The translations under genes and the position numbers were made by a program. The notes under the pieces are model-generated. The model saw only the letters and a list, made by a program, of their open reading frames with translations, searched no databases and was not told the DNA's origin. 49,472 nucleotides of DNA from Desulfovibrio sp. X2 (GTDB lineage Bacteria > Desulfobacterota > Desulfovibrionia > Desulfovibrionales > Desulfovibrionaceae). The stretch is taken from assembly GCF_000422205.1 (NCBI RefSeq), contig NZ_ATHV01000035.1:1-49472 (forward strand), given 5' to 3'. The first letter of the stretch is position 1; each line of letters opens with the position of its first letter. Below, piece after piece: positions 43,069 to 49,472 of this stretch.

Positions 43069-44091
43069 ATGCGCACACTCGTCGCCGTCCTCGCCGCAGC
43101 CGTGCTGGCCGCGGGACTCGCCGTCGCGACCCCGGCGTCCGCCGCCCGGGTCCTGAGCTACGCCAACTTTCCGCCCGCGTCCACCGTGCCCTGCATCCAG
43201 ATGGAACGCTGGGCCAAGGAGCTCGAGAAGCGCACGAACGGCGCGGTGAGCGTGCAGACCTACCCCGGCGGCACCCTGTTGACGGCCAAGAACATGTTCC
43301 GCGGCGTGCAGACCGGGCAGGCCGACATCGGCTGCATCTCCATGTCGTACCAGCCCGGCGCGTTCCCCTTCTCCTTCGCCATGAGCCAGCCGCTCGGCTT
43401 CTCCTCCGCCGCGGCGGCCTCGGTCACCCTGTGGCAGATGTACGTGAAGTACCATCCAGAAGAGTTCAAGGACGTCAAGGTCGTCGCCATGTTCACCTCC
43501 GCGCCCTCGAACCTCATGGCCAAGGAGCCCATCAAGACCCTGGCGGACCTGAAGGGCATGGAGATCCGCGGCGCGGGCAACCTCTCGGAGATCCTGGCCG
43601 CGCTCGGCGCCGTGCCCGTGTCCATGCCCATGCCGGACGTGCCCGAGGCCGTGCAGAAGGGCGTGGTCAAGGGGCTCCTGACCTCCTTCGAGGTGCTGAA
43701 GGACATGAACTTCGCGGAGATGTGCCGCTACGAGACCGTGACCAACCTGCCGGTCTACCCCTTCGCCGTGATCATGAACAAGCGCGCCTGGGCCTCGCTG
43801 CCCAAGGACGTGCAGAAGGTCATCGACGACCTCTCGCTCGAGCAGGCCGAGTGGACCGGCACGTACTGGGACGAGCACGTGAAGGAAGCGCTGGACTGGT
43901 CCAAGCAGAATTTCGGCATCGCGGTCTACAGGCTGTCTCCCGAGGACAAGGCGACCATGAAGAAGGAGATCGCCCCGCTGGTGGACAAGTGGAAGCTCGA
44001 GGCGACCAAGGCGGGCCTGCCCGCGGACGCGATCCTGAAGGATATCGAGGCGGCCAAGACGGCCAACGAAGCCAAGTACGGCGGGGAATAG
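43069..44091 (+). CDS. TRAP transporter solute-binding protein (DctP family)
   Basis: A 340-residue periplasmic receptor. Signal peptide (about 1-26, ASA-A), then the DctP fold: MERWAKELEKRTNGAVSVQTYPGGTLL, FRGVQTGQADIGCIS, LADLKGMEIRGAG with the carboxylate-binding Arg, VSMPMPDVPEAVQKGVVKGLLTS. The start has AGGAGG at 43055-43060; the frame from 43006 is a spurious extension. dctQ- and dctM-like genes follow. Substrate is probably an organic acid. Confidence 0.95.
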   Translation: MRTLVAVLAAAVLAAGLAVATPASAARVLSYANFPPASTVPCIQMERWAKELEKRTNGAVSVQTYPGGTLLTAKNMFRGVQTGQADIGCISMSYQPGAFPFSFAMSQPLGFSSAAAASVTLWQMYVKYHPEEFKDVKVVAMFTSAPSNLMAKEPIKTLADLKGMEIRGAGNLSEILAALGAVPVSMPMPDVPEAVQKGVVKGLLTSFEVLKDMNFAEMCRYETVTNLPVYPFAVIMNKRAWASLPKDVQKVIDDLSLEQAEWTGTYWDEHVKEALDWSKQNFGIAVYRLSPEDKATMKKEIAPLVDKWKLEATKAGLPADAILKDIEAAKTANEAKYGGE

Positions 44092-44134
44092 GCCGGACAC
44101 GGCAGCACCCCGCGCAACCGGCAAGCGGCAGGGT

Positions 44135-44182
44135 CGCCCGGCGCGCCGCGCGCACGATGATGCGCGCGGGCGCGCGCCCGGC
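44135..44182 (+). promoter_or_regulatory. stem-loop between SBP and DctQ genes
   Basis: An 8-bp core CGCGCGCA/TGCGCGCG (44147-44154/44161-44168) with further imperfect GC pairs outside. Such intercistronic hairpins often stabilise the upstream SBP message so that receptor exceeds permease. Confidence 0.45.
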
Positions 44183-44212
44183 GGCCCTCGCCCGTTTCGG
44201 AGCTGAGACGAC

Positions 44213-44794
44213 GTGACGGCAGCATCCATCCGCTCTTCCAGGAGCGCCCCCCTGGGCGCCCTCCTGCGCCTGCGCGCCCTGGCGTGCAACGCCCTGGCCG
44301 CCGTGGCGGGCGTCGCGGTCCTGGCCATGGTCGCCCTGGCCTGCGCCAACATCGCGGGCCGCGTCTTCGACCATCCCGTCGAGGGCTCCTACGAGCTCAT
44401 GGGCTTCTTCGGCGCCGTGGCCGCGGCCTTCTCCCTGGGCTACTCCCAGCTGGCCAAGGGCCACATCGCCGTGAACATCCTCGACGAGCGCATCCCGCCC
44501 AAGATCCGCCGCGCGCTGGACGCCGTCTCGGCCCTCTTGAGCGCGGCCTTCTTCGCCGCCGCGGGCTACGAGGTCATCGACCTCGGCAACTTCATGGTTT
44601 CCACCGGCGAGCTCTCCGAGACCCTGCGCATGCCCTACTACCCCTTCGTCTGGGCCGTGGGCGGCGGCTGCCTGGTCATGGCCCTGGTGCTGCTCGTGGA
44701 CTTCCTGACCGTGCTCTGCCCGGCCGCCGGGTCCGGAAGCGGCGGCAGGGCGGACTGCGGGGCAGGCGCCCCCCATGCGGAGGCGCGGTCGTGA
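44213..44794 (+). CDS. dctQ: TRAP transporter small permease (DctQ)
   Basis: A 193-residue, four-helix inner-membrane protein. Typical DctQ features: NIAGRVFDHPVEGSYELMGF in the second helix region, QLAKGHIAVNILDERIPP in the cytoplasmic loop. The start is GTG at 44213 with GGAG at about 44199-44202. The stop overlaps the DctM start (GTGA at 44791-44794). Confidence 0.93.
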   Translation: MTAASIRSSRSAPLGALLRLRALACNALAAVAGVAVLAMVALACANIAGRVFDHPVEGSYELMGFFGAVAAAFSLGYSQLAKGHIAVNILDERIPPKIRRALDAVSALLSAAFFAAAGYEVIDLGNFMVSTGELSETLRMPYYPFVWAVGGGCLVMALVLLVDFLTVLCPAAGSGSGGRADCGAGAPHAEARS

Positions 44795-46095
44795 ACATGA
44801 TGCTCGAGGGCGTCGGCGGCATCGGCCTGCTCATGGCCGTGCTCTTCCTCCTGCGCATGCCCGTGGGCTTCGCCATGGCCGCCGTGGGCTTCGCCGGGCT
44901 GTGGCACGTCATGGGCCTGCCCGCGGCGCTCGGGCTCGCGGGCAACGAGATCTGGGAGAACTTCTCCTCCTACGGCCTCACTGTCATCCCGCTGTTCGTG
45001 CTCATGGGGCAGATCTGCTTCTACTCCGGGGTCAACCAGCGGCTGTACCGCACGGCCTACTGCTGGCTCGGCTCCATCCGCGGCGGCATGGCCATGGCCA
45101 CGGTCATGGCCTGCGCGGGCTTCTCGGCCATCTCCGGCTCAAACTCCGCCACAGCCGCCACCATGAGCACCGTGGCCCTGCCGGAGATGAAGAAGTACGG
45201 CTACAGCCCCATCCTCTCCACCGGCGCGGTGGCCGCGGGCTCCACGCTCGGCGTGGTCATCCCGCCCTCGGTGGTCTTCATCATCTACGGCCTGCAGACC
45301 GGCACCTCCATCTCCAGCCTCTTCCTCTCGGGCGTCGTCCCGGGCCTGCTGCTGGTCACGCTCTTCCTGCTCATCATCGCCTGGATGTGCCGCCTGCACC
45401 CCTCCTGGGGACCGGCGGGCCCGGGCGTCACCTGGCGCGAGCGCCTGGCCTCCCTGTCCGGCTCGGCCGAGATGCTCGTGCTCTTCGCCCTGGTCATGGG
45501 CGGCATGGCCTTCGGCCTGTTCACCCCGTCCGAGGCGGGCGCCGCGGGCGCGGGCCTGTCCATCCTGCTGAACGCCGCCACGGGCAAGCTCGGCCCGAAG
45601 GGGCTGTGGGTCGCGGTCATGGACACCCTGCGCGTCTCGTGCATGATCTTCGTGATCATCATGGGCGCGGTCATCTTCGGCCGCTTCCTGGCCGTCACGC
45701 GCCTGCCCTTCGACGTGGCCGACACCGTGGGCCACCTCAACATGCCGGGCTGGGGCGTGATGATCGTCATCAGCGTCATCTACCTGCTGGGCGGCATGAT
45801 CATGGACGCGCTGGCGCTGCTGCTCATCACCCTGCCCATCTTCTTCCCCCTGGCCCAGGCCCTCGGCTTCGACCCGGTCTGGTTCGGCGCCTTCATCTGC
45901 GTGCTCACCACCATGGGCGCCATCTCGCCGCCCGTGGGCATCGCCAGCTACGTGGTCGCGGCCATGTCGCCGGGGGTCTCGCTGGCCGAGGTCTTCCGCG
46001 GCGGCAACTGGTTCCTGCTCGGCTTCGCCGTCTGCCTCGCGCTCATGCTCATGTTCCCCGGCATCGTCCTCTGGCTGCCGGGGCTGGCGGCCTGA
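44791..46095 (+). CDS. dctM: TRAP transporter large permease (DctM)
   Basis: A 434-residue permease of about 12 helices. Motifs: RMPVGFAMAAVGFAG near the start, AGFSAISGSNSATAATMSTVALPEMKKYGYS and the mirrored ISPPVGIASYVVA near the end, and GLFTPSEAGAAGA in the middle. GTG start at 44791 with GGAGG at 44779-44783, coupled to dctQ. With the two upstream genes it makes a complete Na+-driven uptake system. Confidence 0.95.
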   Translation: MNMMLEGVGGIGLLMAVLFLLRMPVGFAMAAVGFAGLWHVMGLPAALGLAGNEIWENFSSYGLTVIPLFVLMGQICFYSGVNQRLYRTAYCWLGSIRGGMAMATVMACAGFSAISGSNSATAATMSTVALPEMKKYGYSPILSTGAVAAGSTLGVVIPPSVVFIIYGLQTGTSISSLFLSGVVPGLLLVTLFLLIIAWMCRLHPSWGPAGPGVTWRERLASLSGSAEMLVLFALVMGGMAFGLFTPSEAGAAGAGLSILLNAATGKLGPKGLWVAVMDTLRVSCMIFVIIMGAVIFGRFLAVTRLPFDVADTVGHLNMPGWGVMIVISVIYLLGGMIMDALALLLITLPIFFPLAQALGFDPVWFGAFICVLTTMGAISPPVGIASYVVAAMSPGVSLAEVFRGGNWFLLGFAVCLALMLMFPGIVLWLPGLAA

Positions 46096-46097
46096 CC

Positions 46098-47033
46098 ATG
46101 GCGGGCGTGGTCACGGTCGCGGTCGCCCCGGCCGAGGCCGGGATGAAGCTCTTGCAGTTCCTGGAGGCCAAGGCGGGCCGCCACGTGCCGCGCTCCGCCG
46201 TGCAGCGCTGGATACGCACCGGCCAGGTGCGCGTGGACGGCGGCCGGGCCAAGCCCTTCCAGCGCCTCGAGGCCGGACAGCAGGTGCGCATCCCCCCCCA
46301 TGACGATGCGCCCGGCGAGAACGCGGGTGAAGGCGCGGGCGCGAGCGCCGACCCGAAGCAGGCCGCCCCCAAAAGCGTCCGCCCGCTCACCATCGTCTAC
46401 GAGGACGAGGAGATGGTCGCGGTGTTCAAGCCGCGCGGCCTGGCCAGCCAGGGCGGCACCGGGCTCACGGACTCCGCGGCCGACCGGCTGCTGGCCATGT
46501 ACGCGGGCAGCGGGCTCTCCCCCGCGCCCGTGCACCGCCTGGACCGCGACACCACGGGCATCCTGCTCGCGGGCAAGACCTTCGCCGCGCGCCGCCGCCT
46601 CTCCGAGCTCATCGCGGACCGCGCCGTGGGCAAGACCTACCTCGCCTGGGTGCGCGGCGTCTGGCCCGAGGACCGCGCCGTGACGCTCGAGGACCTTCTG
46701 GAGAAGGCCGAGGGCCACGACCGCGAGAAGGTCCGCGCCGGTTCCGGCCGCATCGCCCTGGCCCGCGTGCGCCCCCTGCGCCGCGAGGCCGAGGCCACGC
46801 TCCTCGTGGTCGAGCTGCTCACCGGCCGCACCCACCAGATCCGCGTGCAGCTGGCCTCGCGCGGCTTCCCCATCCTCGGCGACCGCAAGTACGGCTCCCC
46901 GCCGCACCCCGCGCCGCTCCTCCTGCACGCCTGGAAGCTCGCCCTGCCCGGCCTCACCCTTTCCGCCCCGCCCGACTGGAAAGGCCCCTTCGCCGTGCCC
47001 GAAATCGCGCCGGACAAGCCCGGCAAGGACTAG
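46098..47033 (+). CDS. RluA-family RNA pseudouridine synthase
   Basis: A 311-residue enzyme with an N-terminal S4 RNA-binding domain (about 16-65: MKLLQFLEAK..VPRSAVQRWIRTGQVRVDG) and a catalytic domain with HRLDRDTTG (146-154; catalytic D149), GKTYLAWVRG and LLTGRTHQIRVQLA. An Ala/Gly-rich linker (about 72-92) joins the two. It starts two bases after the dctM stop, so it is co-transcribed with the TRAP genes, but no functional link is evident. RluC/RluD-type specificity cannot be told from sequence. Confidence 0.94.
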   Translation: MAGVVTVAVAPAEAGMKLLQFLEAKAGRHVPRSAVQRWIRTGQVRVDGGRAKPFQRLEAGQQVRIPPHDDAPGENAGEGAGASADPKQAAPKSVRPLTIVYEDEEMVAVFKPRGLASQGGTGLTDSAADRLLAMYAGSGLSPAPVHRLDRDTTGILLAGKTFAARRRLSELIADRAVGKTYLAWVRGVWPEDRAVTLEDLLEKAEGHDREKVRAGSGRIALARVRPLRREAEATLLVVELLTGRTHQIRVQLASRGFPILGDRKYGSPPHPAPLLLHAWKLALPGLTLSAPPDWKGPFAVPEIAPDKPGKD

Positions 47034-47046
47034 GCCCCACCGGCGG

Positions 47047-47065
47047 CCGGGCGCGCCCCGCCCGG
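47047..47065 (+). terminator. GC hairpin after the pseudouridine synthase
   Basis: CCGGGCG-CGCCC-CGCCCGG, 13 nt behind the stop codon. No T-run follows. Confidence 0.35.
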
Positions 47066-47176
47066 GTCGTCGACCCGCATTGTCAGCAAAGTTTACACCT
47101 CAAATCTCCGCAATCGCTTCACAAATTCACATCCCCCCCACGCCGCGACGCTTTCAGTCGACGTTCTTGACATTTT

Positions 47177-47206
47177 TTGACCGCCGACAATTTCCAACAA
47201 TATGAT
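47177..47206 (+). promoter_or_regulatory. sigma70-type promoter candidate of PEP-CTERM gene
   Basis: TTGACC (47177-47182), 18 nt, TATGAT (47201-47206) in an AT-rich leader. A better -35, TTGACA (47167-47172), lies too far (28 nt) from the same -10. Confidence 0.45.
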
Positions 47207-47224
47207 TTCACAACAGATATTCAA

Positions 47225-47240
47225 TGGCACTTCATGTGCA
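47225..47240 (+). promoter_or_regulatory. sigma54-type promoter candidate of PEP-CTERM gene
   Basis: TGGCAC (47225-47230), five bases, GTGCA (47236-47240): the GG-N10-GC spacing is exact, with one mismatch to the TTGCA half. It lies 60-75 nt before the start codon. It competes with the sigma70 reading. Confidence 0.4.
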
Positions 47241-47299
47241 AGAACATGGTTGCAGCCAAACCCATTGCCGCACGCATTTTTCGACAGGAGGAGCAACCA

Positions 47300-48160
47300 A
47301 TGAGAAGGATTTTACTTTTTGCTGCAGCGGCTGTCTGCCTGCTGTGCCTGCAGGCGCCTGCCCAGGCGATGACCGTGACGCCGACGAACGACGCCAACGT
47401 GCTGGTGAACGCCATCCTCGGGTCCGGCGTGAACATCATCAGCAGCAGCTACACCGGCGCGTCCGACTCGTCCGGCACCTTCACCGGGGCGGCCGGGGCC
47501 ATCGGCATCAATTCCGGCATCATCCTGACCAACGGTCAGGCCATCCTGGCCGAGGGGCCCAACGACCAGCCCAGCGCGGGCCGCGACAACGGCCTGGGCG
47601 GGACTCCCCAGCTCGACGCCCTGTCCGGCGGCGACACCTTCGATGCCTCGACCCTGACCATCACCTTCACCTCGACCACGGACAACCTGTTCTTCAACTT
47701 CGTCTTCGCCTCCGAGGAGTACAACCAGTACGTCGGCTCGTTCAACGACGTGTTCGGATTCTTCCTCGACGGCGTGAACATCGCCCTGCTGCCGGACAAC
47801 AGCCCGGTGTCCATCAACAACGTCAACCTGACCAAGAACTCGGACAAGTACATCAACAACTCCGTCACCTCCGGGTCGGACGGCCCGGTCGTGGCCGTGC
47901 CCAAGGACACCCAGTACGACGGCTTCACCACCGTGCTCAGCGCCCAGGCCCTGGGGCTCGGCGCGGGCGAGCACACCATCTCGCTGCAGATCGCCGACGC
48001 CCTGGACCATGTCCTGGATTCCGGCGTGTTCATCCAGGGCGGGTCCTTCAGCGGCGACCCGACCGGCCCCACCGCCACCCCCGAGCCCGGGACCATGATC
48101 CTGCTCGGCTCCGGCCTCGTGGGCTTCATCGCCAGCCGCAGGCGGCGCACCAAGTCGTAG
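47300..48160 (+). CDS. PEP-CTERM choice-of-anchor L-type exported protein
   Basis: A 286-residue secreted protein. Signal peptide 1-23 (ending AQA), then a beta-rich domain of the choice-of-anchor L type: SSYTGASDSSGTFTGAAGAIGINSGIILTNG, FVFASEEYNQYVGSFNDVFGFFLDG, and HVLDSGVFIQGGSFSG. The end is a full PEP-CTERM sorting signal (261-286): PEPGTM, hydrophobic helix LLGSGLVGFIAS and RRRR. Exosortase (EpsH/XrtA-like) would cleave it; no exosortase is in the window. AGGAGGAG at about 47286 precedes the start. Likely surface or extracellular-matrix protein. Confidence 0.93.
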   Translation: MRRILLFAAAAVCLLCLQAPAQAMTVTPTNDANVLVNAILGSGVNIISSSYTGASDSSGTFTGAAGAIGINSGIILTNGQAILAEGPNDQPSAGRDNGLGGTPQLDALSGGDTFDASTLTITFTSTTDNLFFNFVFASEEYNQYVGSFNDVFGFFLDGVNIALLPDNSPVSINNVNLTKNSDKYINNSVTSGSDGPVVAVPKDTQYDGFTTVLSAQALGLGAGEHTISLQIADALDHVLDSGVFIQGGSFSGDPTGPTATPEPGTMILLGSGLVGFIASRRRRTKS

Positions 48161-48195
48161 ACGCGGCGAACGCCGACCCTCGACACCACACGACC

Positions 48196-48222
48196 AGCGG
48201 GCGGGAGCAACTCCCGCCCGCT
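48196..48222 (+). terminator. terminator hairpin after PEP-CTERM gene
   Basis: Twelve-base perfect stem AGCGGGCGGGAG/CTCCCGCCCGCT with loop CAA, 35 nt behind the stop, followed by TCACTTT. Confidence 0.72.
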
Positions 48223-48306
48223 TCACTTTCACCACCCGGCGTTCTATGGATCGAGGGACGGCGCAGCCCGTTTCGAAGCCAACCCTCCGACCACAGGATA
48301 CGACGC

Positions 48307-48732
48307 ATGGACCCACGGCACCTCCAGGAGTTCATCGAGCGGGGCTTTCCCTTCCACTCCCTGCTCGGCATCAAGGTCGACAACATCGAGGAAGGGTCGG
48401 TCAGGCTGTACATCCCGTACCAGGAACAGCTGCTCGGCCACGCGAGCAGGTCCATGATCCACGGCGGGGTGATCTCCACGCTGGTGGACATCTGCGGCGG
48501 GTTCGCCGTCTGGACCCGGTGCACGCCCGAGGACAACCTCGTGACCATCACCCTGAGCGTGGACTTCCTGCGGCCCGCCACGGGCGACCTCTACGCCGAG
48601 GCCTCGGTGCGCCTGCTCGGCAACAGGGTCGGCAACTCCCACGTCGTTGTCTGGTCCGCCGACGACCCGAACCTCCACGTGGCCGAAGGCCGCGGCGTCT
48701 ACAACATCAAGAGAGGCCGAGGCCGCTCCTAG
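48307..48732 (+). CDS. PaaI-family hotdog thioesterase
   Basis: A 141-residue hotdog-fold protein. Motifs: PFHSLLGIKVDNIEEGSVRLYIPY, SMIHGGVISTLVDICGGFAVW (HGG motif with the central-helix Asp) and ITLSVDFLRPATGDLYAEA. Acyl-CoA thioesterase activity is expected; the substrate is unknown. AGGATA serves as ribosome site. The gene stands alone between terminators. Confidence 0.92.
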   Translation: MDPRHLQEFIERGFPFHSLLGIKVDNIEEGSVRLYIPYQEQLLGHASRSMIHGGVISTLVDICGGFAVWTRCTPEDNLVTITLSVDFLRPATGDLYAEASVRLLGNRVGNSHVVVWSADDPNLHVAEGRGVYNIKRGRGRS

Positions 48733-48754
48733 AAGCGCCGCCCGCCTGAATCGT

Positions 48755-48806
48755 GGGGAAGGGAGGGAAGGACCCCTTTAAAAAGGGGTCCTTCCCTCCC
48801 TTCCCC
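48755..48806. terminator. 25-bp perfect inverted repeat after thioesterase gene
   Basis: Arms 48755-48779 and 48782-48806 match over all 25 bases with a two-base AA loop; the centre is TTTAAAAA. Purine-only stretches (GGGGAAGGGAGGGAAGGA) make one arm. It begins 22 nt after the stop and should be a very strong RNA hairpin. Confidence 0.75.
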
Positions 48807-48830
48807 ACACCCCATCCCTCCTTCCTGGCC

Positions 48831-48944
48831 GCTGAAAAAACACCGTCTGCGGCGTCGCTGCGAAGAATGCAACCCCTCGCGTATTGGAACATACGCATCG
48901 GGCTTGCATTCTTCTTGCTCCTTGCATCCGGCACTTTTTGAGCG
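48831..48944 (-). repeat. 114-bp inverted-repeat element, copy 4 (diverged)
   Basis: Reverse orientation relative to copies 1-3 and exactly the same length. Inner stem here is AGAAGAATGCAA/TTGCATTCTTC rather than GGAAGAGGCAA/TTGCCTCTTCC, and the apex GCGTAT/AATACGC rather than CGTAG/CTACG: both strands of each stem changed together. Confidence 0.88.
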
Positions 48945-49159
48945 ACCAGGAGGACGTCTTCAGGTTCGCTTCCCTCGACCGGGAAAGGCGCCGTTGCCGT
49001 ATGCCGTCACCCGCCCGCATCTCCTCCGCCCGCGGCGAGAATCGCGAGCACCCTTGAAGCCTCCCGGCAGAGGAGAGTGAAGAGGCGCTTGCATGGGAGT
49101 TGGGTGGAAGGCGAGGGGTTCGGGGGGACTGTCCCGATAACCGGGCCCCGACGGCGATC

Positions 49160-49218
49160 GTGCCCGGGATTTTTCCGCGGTCCGAGCGCAGCGAGGGGCA
49201 CGGGAAAATCCCGGGCAC
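49160..49218. repeat. long imperfect inverted repeat
   Basis: TGCCCGGGATTTTTCC (49161-49176) pairs with GGGAAAATCCCGGGCA (49202-49217) with one mismatch, enclosing 25 bases. 48945-49160 shows no gene. Confidence 0.6.
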
Positions 49219-49238
49219 ATTCGTTCCCGCCGCCCCCC

Positions 49239-49363
49239 CACGCCCAGGCTTCGCTTGCCCGGTCGTCAGCCGTGCCGCTTGCGAAAGGGGTCCAGGCTCA
49301 GCCTGGCACAGGGGAGTCCAGAGGGGGCGCGCAGCCCCCTCCGGCCGCCGGAGGCATCTTCTC
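49239..49363 (-). repeat. GC-rich double-hairpin 3' element, after the fumarase-family gene
   Basis: In minus-strand sense it starts 35 nt after the stop at 49398 with GAAGATGCCTCCGGCGG, continues through the CCGGAGGGGGCTGCGCGCCCCCTC hairpin region and GCCAGGCTGAGCCTGG, and ends with the box AGCCTGGGCGTGG. The GGGGATTATCCCC part is missing. Confidence 0.75.
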
Positions 49364-49397
49364 TCTCTCGTCCAGCCCGCGCCTCAGTGCCCACGCC

Positions 49398-49472
49398 TCA
49401 GTCCTTTCCGGCCACGTAGGGCCTGACCATCCTGGCGGGGTCCACCACGTGGTCGTACTCGGCCTCGCTGAC
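49398..49472 (-). CDS. class II fumarase/aspartase-family protein, C-terminal fragment
   Basis: The last 24 codons and stop of a gene running off the right edge. The peptide reads VSEAEYDHVVDPARMVRPYV then AGKD. The pattern (S/T)EEEFDxxVxPxxMxxP is the usual C-terminus of class II fumarate hydratases and aspartate ammonia-lyases. The fragment is too short to say which enzyme. Confidence 0.65.
   Translation of the reverse strand, partial: VSEAEYDHVVDPARMVRPYVAGKD

Overview
The window is a chromosomal segment of a very GC-rich Gram-negative bacterium. The mix of genes (hybrid histidine kinases with many PAS domains, TRAP transport, a molybdopterin oxidoreductase, PEP-CTERM export, Mla-type lipid transport) and the style of the intergenic repeats suggest a sulfate-reducer-like member of the Desulfovibrionaceae. 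This is inference: no 16S rRNA or sulfate-reduction gene is present. I found no tRNA, rRNA, CRISPR array, transposase or integrase.

Layout. 1-1.5 kb: a yybP-ykoY-type Mn2+ riboswitch, with a sigma70 promoter and an intrinsic terminator, controls a CaCA-family cation exchanger that is probably a Mn2+ exporter. 1.6-13.7 kb, all on the minus strand: a GGDEF response regulator overlapping a giant six-PAS hybrid kinase, then osmoregulated periplasmic glucan genes opgH and opgG, then a polyprenyl-phosphate glycosyltransferase and a YdjC-family deacetylase. 14.5-16.8 kb: three genes of an orphan phage tail-fibre module. 17.0-17.4 kb: three copies of a 114-bp inverted-repeat element. 17.4-20.5 kb: a membrane hybrid kinase with a periplasmic binding protein. 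21.2-22.5 kb: a second tail-fibre gene whose upstream region shares conserved blocks with the first.

22.8-25.3 kb: eboD-eboE, a two-gene remnant or minimal form of the EBO pathway. 25.3-30.1 kb: a ModA-like binding protein without a signal peptide, co-directional with a kinase without membrane segments and divergent from a molybdopterin oxidoreductase; a perfect inverted repeat lies in the shared promoter region. 30.2-34.9 kb: a YceI protein and an mlaE-mlaF-mlaD-pqiC-like phospholipid transport operon. 35.3-36.3 kb: a strongly AT-rich orphan gene between 108-bp direct repeats, the clearest sign of transfer in the window. 36.7-42.9 kb: pgi, a CDF metal exporter, rpiA, a GNAT acetyltransferase and an rRNA m5C methyltransferase. 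43.0-47.0 kb: a TRAP transporter (SBP, DctQ, DctM) followed by an RluA-type pseudouridine synthase. 47.3-48.7 kb: a PEP-CTERM choice-of-anchor protein and a hotdog thioesterase. The window ends inside the C-terminus of a class II fumarase/aspartase-family gene.

The intergenic DNA carries three repeat families. One is a 114-bp element with terminal inverted repeats (four copies). One is a GC-rich double-hairpin element found, in sense orientation, 24-49 nt behind the stop codons of five genes, with a further short variant at the left edge. One is the pair of 108-bp direct repeats around the AT-rich gene. Much of the coding content concerns the cell envelope (OPGs, lipid-linked sugar, Mla, PEP-CTERM) and signal sensing (three hybrid kinases and one diguanylate cyclase).
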